Source: Linyphia triangularis (taxonomy: Eukaryota; Arthropoda; Arachnida; Araneae; Linyphiidae). From it: a DNA stretch of 64,000 bases. The stretch lies in NCBI GenBank assembly GCA_963978545.1, contig OZ021722.1:38891365-38955364 (forward strand). Reading direction: 5' to 3'. Both the position numbers and the translations under genes were made by a program. Positions 56,660 through 64,000 of this stretch are shown here, piece after piece (within the stretch, counting starts at the first letter, position 1; the number at the start of each line of letters is the position of its first letter). The notes beneath the pieces are model-generated. The model did no database searches. It had not been told where the DNA came from and was given only the letters and a program-made list of their open reading frames with translations.

Positions 56660-57500
56660 ATGTAATTGCTAAAAACAACACGACAAGATCGAAGAAAAGT
56701 TCCTTGGACAGATGAAGCAATACAACGATTTGAGAGATGTAAAACTGATTTGGCAAATGCAGCTTTTCTAAGTTTCCCAAAGCCTGACTATCCACTATCT
56801 TTGTGCACGGATGCCTCTGATTGGGCAATAAGATCAGTGTTACAGCAATATGAAGATGGAAACCTATAGCATTTTACTTAAAAAAACCTCAATGAATCAC
56901 AGAGAGAATACAGTACCTACGACTGTGAACTATTGGGTACAGAGCCCCTGTAAAAAGGAAATTGTCGTTTGGGAGGGGGATGGTCACTACTTGAGTATTT
57001 GTGTCTTGTGTTGTGTACCGCGTATTGTGTCGTGTGTTGTGTACGTAAATACATTTAAAACCAGGGTTTTTTCTGAGGGGGGGCTATAATTCTTTGTACT
57101 GTAAAGAAAAAATTTACGTTAGTGAAATTGTGCTTAAAAATCTGTACTTTCACCGTTTTTTAAACTGGAGATTCTCAAAGAATTTTGTGATATTCGAAAG
57201 GGCTAGGGAGGAAGAGGGAACCCTTCAAGGGGGGGGGGGGCATGCCCCCCCCCCCCCTTGAAGCCGCCAATGTAGGATATCTTTCCATAAAATAATTCAA
57301 ATACATGCTTGAAGGTAGAGAATTTCAGATTTTTACAGATCATAAGCCTTTAATCTTTGCATTCAAACAGAAGAATGATAAAGCTTCTCCTAGACAGCTG
57401 CATCAACTACAGTATATCTTGTAATTCACAACAGATATAAATCACATAAGTGGAAAGAATAACGTTGCAGCAGACAACACTCTCCAGAATCTCAGAAATC
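56660..57500 (+). pseudogene. Ty3/gypsy Pol RNase H region, broken
   Basis: It reads VPWTDEAIQRFERCKTDLAN, CTDASDWAIRSVLQQYEDGN, then after a break MLEGREFQIFTDHKPLIFAF and a short INHISGKNNVAAD block, the typical gypsy RNase H order, including the TDAS and TDHKPL motifs. Stops and an insertion of about 330 bp (56951-57280) interrupt it. Reverse transcriptase upstream is missing. Confidence 0.85.
56951..57280. mobile_element. Small insertion in the gypsy RNase H, with a G/C-tract palindrome
   Basis: The Pol match stops after the codons around TATTGGGTACAGAGCC and resumes near 57300. The inserted DNA ends GAAGCCGCCAATG, reminiscent of the hAT end GCCGCCACTG, and holds CTTCAA-G12-CATG-C13-TTGAAG at 57223-57263. 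Class uncertain. Confidence 0.5.
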
Positions 57501-57659
57501 TCTGTCATGGACTATGAAGACCTGGCAAAAGCACAAGGTGATCAAGAATTGCAATAATTAATGAGGGATAGCAAATCTTTAATTTTCAAGAAGTATACAT
57601 TGCATCAGAAAATGTCTTATGGTGTGATGCTTCAACTCCAAATATTCGACCGTTCATAC

Positions 57660-58455
57660 CACAATCATTTCGAATGAATGTTTTTCACAAAATACATGAC
57701 TGGAACCATCCTGGCATCAAATCATCTATAAAACAACTAACATCAAGATTCATTTGGAAGAATATTAAAAAAGATGTTAGAGAATGGGCTAAAACTTGCA
57801 TTAGTTGCCAGAAAAATAAAATTATTCTGCACAGATTCCAAATTCAGATCAGTTCAAAAACCTGATGAAAGATTTAGCATAATCCATGTTGATATAATTG
57901 GACCATACCCACCGTCAAACGGGAATAAATATTGCTTAACATGTATCAATCGTTTTACATGCTGGATGGAAGTTACACCGATAGAAAATATTTCCTCTGA
58001 AACAATAAAAAAAAAGCGAATTGGATTTGTCGCTTTGGTGTGCCATACAGGTGATCACAGACAGAGGAAATCAGTTCGGATCAGAAGTTCAGGGATTATT
58101 TCTGGAATTAAAATGCAAACAATTTCATACCATCTACAATACAACGGAAAAATTGAAAGACAACAAACATTAAAAGCAGCCATTATACCTCACGATTCAG
58201 TCAAATGGAATGAAACTATACTCCTTGGTATACGCGCATCTCTACGTGATACCAACTGCTCCATTGCAGAAATGGTTTATGGTAAGTCACTGAAGCTACC
58301 AGGAGAATTCTATCAAGAACCCAGAACTAAATTGGAGCCCAACACCTTCCCTAGCAAACTGTGAAAACAACTAGAAAACTTAAAACCAATTAAAAATCCA
58401 TGTAAAAGAAAACTTAAGTTATTTTTTTAATAAAGATTTAGATTCGTGTCCATAT
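57660..58455 (+). pseudogene. Ty3/gypsy integrase, broken
   Basis: It has an HHCC zinc segment (FHKIHDWNHPGIKSSIKQLT, then TCISCQKNK), followed in another frame by the core (FSIIHVDIIGPYPPSNGNKY with the first catalytic Asp, then a degraded middle, then NGKIERQQTLKAAI with the Glu region). Frameshifts around 57840 and 58020 and lost core residues rule out function. The frame runs to DLDSCPY before copy B of the LTR cuts it. Confidence 0.85.
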
Positions 58456-59064
58456 TGTTAGGAATTTCTGTATATTTGTAAATATTTCGTAGTATTAATT
58501 ATGTAAAAAGGGAAATTTATGTACATTCCGCATAAGGCAGTGCAAGAGATGACTTTGCTCCGCTTTCCTGCAATGCGTCTTTTAATGCTTGAAAACGTGT
58601 TCTACAGGGATCATGCTGGAAAACGAGTTTTACAGGGGGCAGGCTATTTAACATTATGGTTAATGGTAATCTCGCCAAATTGGCGACATTTTCGGTCCCC
58701 ATGTACATGTATAGGGCTTTTCGACTACGATCTGGAAAATCCTCCAAATTTCTATCTCTAGAAGATTCCCGAAGGATTGACTTTCCTATATAAGGCCGGC
58801 CGTGAATTGAGTTATCTAGTTAGTTGTCTCTCAGCGAGCATTCAGAGTAGTGAACTGTATTGTATTGTGCGACGATTTTATCAGTTGTGTATCTAGTTTT
58901 TAACTGCTGTTTGAGCTCCATTATTGTGTAAAGAACTGTATTGAGTCTATTAGAATGGAAAGTTCTGGAGTTGTGAAAGAATCTGCGAAGAGTTATATCA
59001 GAATAAATTTCTGCAAGTTTTGATCTGCTTTGGCTTCAAATCTTTCGAACCCATCCACTCAACA
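58456..59064 (+). mobile_element. Solo LTR (copy B), inserted in the gypsy integrase
   Basis: A 609-bp LTR from TGTTAGGAATTTCTG to CATCCACTCAACA with exact ATAT on both sides (58452-58455, 59065-59068). Deleting it and one ATAT restores continuity of the surrounding Pol frame, showing it landed in an existing retroelement copy. Confidence 0.9.
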
Positions 59065-59068
59065 ATAT

Positions 59069-59380
59069 GTATGTGTAAAGAGTGGTCCGTGTCAAGAAAC
59101 CTTTAGAATTCCCTTATGAAGGACATTTTCTTGTGATTTCCAGAAATGACAAGTATTATACAGTGGGAATAAAGGTAAAAGATATCGATGTTTCCGTCGA
59201 TCGATTAAAACAAGCTTATTTGTTAGCCTCAGATGCAGATAATTCTCGAAATATAACAAATAGAGAAAAACCATATACCTCAGTGAACGGGCATGAAAAT
59301 GGACAAACGGAGGATTCAAAATCACTCGTAGTGCGAGAATTGCTTTTGCTGAACGTTATCAAGATTACGTGAACATTTAA
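59069..59380 (+). pseudogene. Ty3/gypsy Pol C-terminal tail
   Basis: It reads VKKPLEFPYEGHFLVISRND then KDIDVSVDRLKQAYLLAS, the SH3-like integrase tail of gypsy elements. After a frameshift it continues TRSARIAFAERYQDYVNI and stops at 59380. It continues the integrase interrupted by LTR copy B. Confidence 0.85.
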
Positions 59381-59430
59381 TGTTGTATATTACCATTGAT
59401 TAATTTTTATTCCTATGTAAATATTCATAT

Positions 59431-60124
59431 TGTGGCGTGGATGGGTTCGAAAGACTTTAAGCCAAACAGATAAAATCTTGAAGAAATTTATTCCGATGTG
59501 ACTCTTCGCAGATTCTTTTACAACATCAGAACTTCCCGTTCTAATAGATTCAATACAGCTCTTTACACAACAATGGAACTCAAACAGCAGTTAAAAACTA
59601 GATACAACATAACTGCTAAGATCGACGCAAAAGACAATGCAATACAGTTCTCTGAATGCTCGTTGAGAGAATTAACTCAGTAACTCAACTAACTCCCCCG
59701 CTCTCTTGGCCGGCCTTATATAGGAAAGGCGAATCTTCGCGAAACTTCCAGAAATAGAAATTTGGAGAACTTTCCAGATCGTAATCGAAAAGCCCTATAC
59801 AGGTACATGGGGACCGAAAATGTGGCCAAGTTTAGAGATATTTGGCGATTTCTTGCCAAATTTGGCGACCAAACTTAGTCGCCAACTTGGCTTTATCTCG
59901 CCAATTTGGCAAGATTGCCATTAACCATGTTAAATGGCCTGCTTCTTGTAAAACTCGTTTTCCAGCATGATCCCTGTAGAACTCGTTTTCAAGCATTAAG
60001 AGACGCATTGCAGGAAAGCGAAGTCAAAGAGCTTTTGCACTGCCTTATGCGAAGTGTGCATAAATTTTCCTTTTTACATAATTAATACTACGAAATATTT
60101 ACAAATATACAGAAATTCGTAACA
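59431..60124 (-). mobile_element. Solo LTR (copy C), opposite orientation
   Basis: A 694-bp LTR on the minus strand, from TGTTACGAATTTCTG (at 60124) to GCCACA (at 59431), with exact ATAT flanks (59427-59430, 60125-60128). It is the longest of the three copies; 5'-region sequence such as GCCAAATTTGGCGACC is missing from copies A and B. Confidence 0.9.
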
Positions 60125-60252
60125 ATATAGTCCGGGGTATAGAGACTAAAAAAGGGGTCTTACCTTGCAAAAGGTTATGTAGTTCTGATTTTTTAATATG
60201 TTATAAAGGTCTGTCCCGTGGTTTATAAACCAAGTTTTCGATCTCCTAACCC

Positions 60253-60980
60253 TTGTGCGTTCTCCGTGCTGCACCACAAACTGAGCCGTTTTTCAGTTTA
60301 TACGTCATAACTCTTTGCCAATGCATCTAAGAAACAAACATTATTTCAAAAGTTGTAGAATAATAAATTATCTTCAACTTTTGTATACTAAGTTTTTTTG
60401 TAGACCTATTATGTAAATAGTTATGTCGCATCAAAGTCAAAACTTTTTCGTAAAAATGCTACTTTTTTAAGATTTGTGTCAAGTTTTTTGATTATATCTT
60501 CATAATGGTACGTTTTAGAGAAAAAGTTTCTGAATAAAAGTTGTAGAACAATACATTTCCTACAAGTTTTCTATATAAACTTATTTTCTAGGACTAATAA
60601 CAAAGGATTTACTCTGCTTTGTGTATTTTCCGTGGTGCATCACAAACAAATACGTTTTTCAATTTATAGATCATAACTCTTTCGCAATGCATTTTAAAAA
60701 CAAACATTAAGTTCAAAAGTTGTAGAATATTAAATTTTCTACAACTTTTGTGAACAATTTGCTTTTGTAAAGCTATTATGTAAAGAGTTACGTAGCATCA
60801 AAGTAAACACTTTTTCGTAAAAATGCTGCTTTTTTAAGTTTTTTGCCGAGTTTTTCAATTATATCTTCATAATAATAAGTCGTAGGGAAAAATACATTTT
60901 ACAAAAGTTGTAAATCTATAAATTTGTTATAAGTTTTATACAAAAAAGTTAATATCTAGGACTAATAACTAAGGAGCTAC
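60253..60980. repeat. 366-bp tandem duplication
   Basis: Unit 1 starts near 60253 and unit 2 near 60619. Each contains the phrases CATAACTCTTT, AAACAAACATTA, CAAAAGTTGTAGAATA, CAAAGT..ACTTTTTCGTAAAAATGCT and TAGGACTAATAAC. Within a unit, TTGTAGAA and ACAACTTTT phrases form short inverted pairs. No coding. Confidence 0.85.
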
Positions 60981-61761
60981 TCTTCTTTGAAGGTTTACGA
61001 GATGATAACCTATAATATTTTATGCATAGGTAGGGTTTTAAAAATAGCTTCTTACTGCATAGTCTGACAATTTTAATAAAAAAATAAAGCAATATATACA
61101 TAATACTAATGATAATGTAAAATAAAAAGTGGAAATATATTAAATAATGTATATATCTATAGATAATAATAGTAATATAAAATTTACCATCTTGCCGTGA
61201 TGCACCAAAAATTTCTGCATTCGGAAATAAAAATGAGAAATAGACTGCATTCAAATGGCTGATTCTAAACTACGTGGGGTACAGATCTTTTGAGATAGAA
61301 TAGAAAAATCACAAATCGGGTGGCATTAGTGACATGTAAAGGAATTCTTTTAAGGACTCAGTTTTCGCGAAAACACCATATACTGTTGATTGAGATTTGC
61401 CACTGCTGAATTCAGGGTAGAAGATTAGAAGAACCGAAAAACCATTCTCAACCCTCCCCACCACTAACCATCCCGACAGAATATTAACCACTCAGTGTAG
61501 TTACTTAATATTGGAATACATGCGTTGTAATGTTGGCTGCTTCATCATATCCAATATTACAGGAATTTGCAAAGATCTTCCTAGATCCTAATGCCAGTGT
61601 TTCAAGCATCACCGAAGCACTATAAAGCATTCTTGTTTGCTCTCTTTGGTGGTCACAGGGCAACAACTTGAAATGCTTTGCGTTATAAGCAATTTTCTAA
61701 ATCAACAACTGGGAGCAAGTTATTTCTGTCAAAGCTACCTCCGACCCAAGTAGCTGCTACG
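60981..61761. other. Intergenic stretch, nothing recognised
   Basis: AT-rich DNA between the tandem duplication and the hAT end at 61762. No gene or element identified. Confidence 0.5.
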
Positions 61762-62140
61762 CAGGGGCGTAGCCAGGATTTTTTTTCGGGTGGGGCTGAG
61801 AAATTATAAATGTCAACTTTGGAAACAATAATTATCATTCAATAATTTACAAATCAAAATTAATCAAACTAAAAACAAATAAACACTTTTTGGGATTGTA
61901 ATACTTTTAGCACATATAGCATTCACTGGAAAGAAAATTTATTCGTTAAATGTAGTAATAATCAAATGACCCTTTCTTTTCACAATCGTGACATTAAGTA
62001 TTAATATGCATGAATAATATTTGATTAAGAATGCTTTAATGAAACACAATAAAAATGCTTTTTAAAATAAGGAAATGAGAAGAAATATCACATTTAAAAT
62101 AAAGTTTAATAATGGGACAATTGTATTTAATTAAGAGGCA

Positions 62141-62905
62141 TTACAAAGTTAAATTGAATTTTCTAACAGCTCTACTGCTGGCAAATTTGTTGAGGACCAT
62201 CTCATCTGAAACTGAGCATTGCCTATGGATATTCAGCAAAGCCAGTCCAGTTAAGCGATTTTCGCTTGTCGTACTTATAAGATAAGTTTTCAATCTCCGA
62301 AGAGTAGAAAAACTTCTCTCAGCTGTGGCTGCTGACACTGGCAGAATGGATAGGATTTTGAGCAAAACGTATATGCTGGGGAAGATGTTTTGGTCGCATT
62401 CATACAGCGACCCAATCGCTGAGTTTGGTAACATTTCGACCGACATCCACTTTCTTTTCCACAGCTCCCATTCGCCTTCAATCACATCTTTGTAAGTAGG
62501 AAGATCATCTTCATAAAAGAAGATGCATGGTTCAATATCTTGAAAACTCTTCCCAACAGCGTGTTGCGGAATAAGGTTTTGCAAGGAAGAAATTGTTTCT
62601 TTATGAGGCAAAAAGCTTTCATTTAATGAAGATATCATATCATTTAAGTAGGGCGTAAAAATTGTTATTCTATAGTATTCTTCAGCTGTTTTGTAGGCTA
62701 TATTTGGGCGATTCTTTTGGATTTTATATACTCTTGGTGTTTTGACTTCTATATTATGTTTTTCAGCTAAGGTTTCAGCTTCATTATATATAGAATTAAA
62801 CTTATCCACATGGTTGTTTCTCATTTCTTGCAACATCGTCGTAACGAAAAAAACACTTAATATTTTTAGCATGAAAAGTTGCAGAACCCAATTTATATGC
62901 ATCAA
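62141..62905 (-). pseudogene. hAT transposase C-terminal part (ZMYM1/P52rIPK-like)
   Basis: An uninterrupted 254-codon frame. From about residue 26 it matches the C-terminal half of hAT transposases of the type found in ZMYM1-like genes: KTPRVYKIQKNRPN, TAEEYYRITIFTPYLND, then the dimerisation block LPVSAATAERSFSTLRRLKT (aa 189-208) and ENRLTGLALLNIHR. The first 25 residues look like non-coding read-through, and the N-terminal zinc finger and most of the catalytic core are missing upstream. This is either the last exon of a split transposase or a 5'-truncated relic. Confidence 0.85.
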
Positions 62906-63780
62906 GTCATTTTTATAATGGAGTTAGAATAAAGAGGGAGAATGCTATAGAAAAAGGCGAGATAAACATTTGATTTGTTTGTTTAAATGTCTTGAAAAAT
63001 TAAAGAAAAAATTTGCATATACTCTCTCTGCCAAAAAATAAAAAAGTCTAAGCATTTGAAATAATCTCAAAATAGTAAGACGGCAAACAAAATGATCGGC
63101 TCTTAAATATTGAGTTTAGTTTACAAGAATAGTTACGTGTTTTTTTTGTTTGTTTTTTCAATTTTCATAATTACACTAACAAACAAGTTTGGGATTTTTT
63201 TAAATAATTTAATGTAAAATGTTTAGGAACTTAATGTGTTTTTTAAAATTGTATATAAATACTTAAAAGAATGTTGCCCCCAAAAATGTTGAAATTTGAC
63301 ATTTTTTCCTAAAATTTAACAAATTGTCATAATTAGTTACTGAAATTTTAAAACTATATGGTAATTAATTTAGGTAAACATATTTCTATAAAAATATATT
63401 AATTATTAAAATATTATAATTATATCAATTTATTATTTGGAGTTATAATATTATTGCCAACAATAACCATTAACATTTGATTAACAACGTCCCAATCCGC
63501 ATGCCCAGCTAAACAGGTCAATAGTTTAAAAAAAAAAGCTTTATGATTGTAACCATTTATATAAAATAATTTATCTGAATAGTGAAAAATTGCACTTACC
63601 TTGAATGGGGTAGAAATAAGAAATTTCTTATATAGAGAATTCTGAAGTGTTGAACAACGTGGGATCCGAGCAATGTTGAATATGTATACAATGCTACTCT
63701 TGGAGGTTGGAGATGACTGGTAAGAAAGAGCCGGTTTGTGGCTTTCTGGACACCCCTTGTCACCTATTGTACTAGTGAAC
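62906..63780. other. Region upstream of the hAT transposase fragment
   Basis: AT-rich DNA without a recognisable domain; if the transposase has more exons they are not visible here. Confidence 0.4.
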
Positions 63781-63861
63781 CAGAGTCCCTGGGGGGGGGG
63801 GGGGGAGGGATCATGGACTAGACAAGTACAAGATCCCCCCCCCCCCATCCCCAGGACTCTG
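63781..63861. repeat. Inverted repeat with G/C homopolymer stem
   Basis: CAGAGTCCCT followed by a long G run is mirrored by a C run, CATCCCC and AGGACTCTG, with a loop of about 35 bp. It may be a MITE end pair or a local foldback. Confidence 0.7.
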
Positions 63862-64000
63862 AAAGCCTTTTGTCGGACGAAAGGACTAGACATCGCGTAT
63901 CACGTCGACTAGTCATCACGCCTGAAGTCTGGAGTGCTACATTCAGGGCAGATTCAACTTAATTCGATTCGTTAATAATTCCAGTGCTTTGTCTGTCCAA

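Larger units (their letters stand above)
61762..64000 (-). mobile_element. hAT element, 3' end and transposase, open to the right edge
   Basis: The end CAGGGGCGTAGCCAGG at 61762 is a typical hAT terminus and lies just past the transposase C-terminus (62141), as expected for the 3' end of a minus-strand element. No matching other end is seen, so the element may run past the window or be truncated; the right limit given is the window edge only. Confidence 0.6.

Noticed and set aside
63420..63893. 157-codon minus-strand frame
   Set aside because: It includes translated G/C homopolymers and matches no known protein.

Overview
The window is strongly AT-rich animal nuclear DNA: split genes with GT/AG introns, long introns, and a dense, layered load of transposable elements. 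Nothing is bacterial. Gene structures and transposon types (several hAT families, pogo and mariner relics, piggyBac-like and palindromic MITEs, a tRNA-derived SINE, Ty3/gypsy with ATAT-targeted solo LTRs) fit an arthropod. The gypsy Gag/Pol wording and the LTR type remind me most of spider genomes. That last step is recollection, not something the sequence proves.

Two complete host genes are arranged head to head. On the minus strand, TUBGCP4 (gamma-tubulin complex component 4) runs from its ATG at 28493 to its stop at 6206 in 16 coding exons (1860 nt, 619 aa). On the plus strand, SNAPC3 (snRNA-activating protein complex subunit 3) runs from 29598 to 54048 in 9 coding exons (1146 nt, 381 aa), with an AATAAA signal 42 nt past the stop. 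All exon phases join without a frameshift or stop. The start codons lie 1104 bp apart, so the genes probably share a divergent promoter region. One protein works in microtubule nucleation, the other in transcription of snRNA genes; their pairing suggests shared housekeeping expression, not a common pathway.

Layout: 1-5937 is intergenic DNA downstream of TUBGCP4 with two hAT MITEs. 5938-28493 is TUBGCP4, whose introns hold a nested hAT pair (6.8-10.95 kb), a tRNA-like SINE, a 458-bp palindromic MITE, a decayed transposon-protein pseudogene, a long (AT)n tract, a 782-bp hAT MITE and a 2.57-kb inverted-repeat element with an exact 8-bp target duplication. 28494-29597 is the divergent promoter region. 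29598-54095 is SNAPC3; its 12.7-kb first intron is a transposon nest (2.3-kb TIR element, pogo/Tigger relic, and a 5.8-kb hAT interval carrying at least three later insertions), and later introns carry a solo LTR, a mariner-like relic and a palindromic MITE. 54.1-60.1 kb is a shattered Ty3/gypsy copy with solo LTRs in opposite orientations. 60.2-61 kb is a 366-bp tandem duplication. 61.76 kb onward is a hAT element with a recognisable transposase C-terminus, running towards or past the right edge.

The most unusual items are the transcribed 2.57-kb inverted repeat in TUBGCP4 intron 1, the matching terminal-repeat motif 37-38 nt behind the first splice donor of both genes, the ATAT-specific solo LTR trio (one only 28 bp behind a SNAPC3 splice donor), and the hAT-in-hAT nest of SNAPC3 intron 1.
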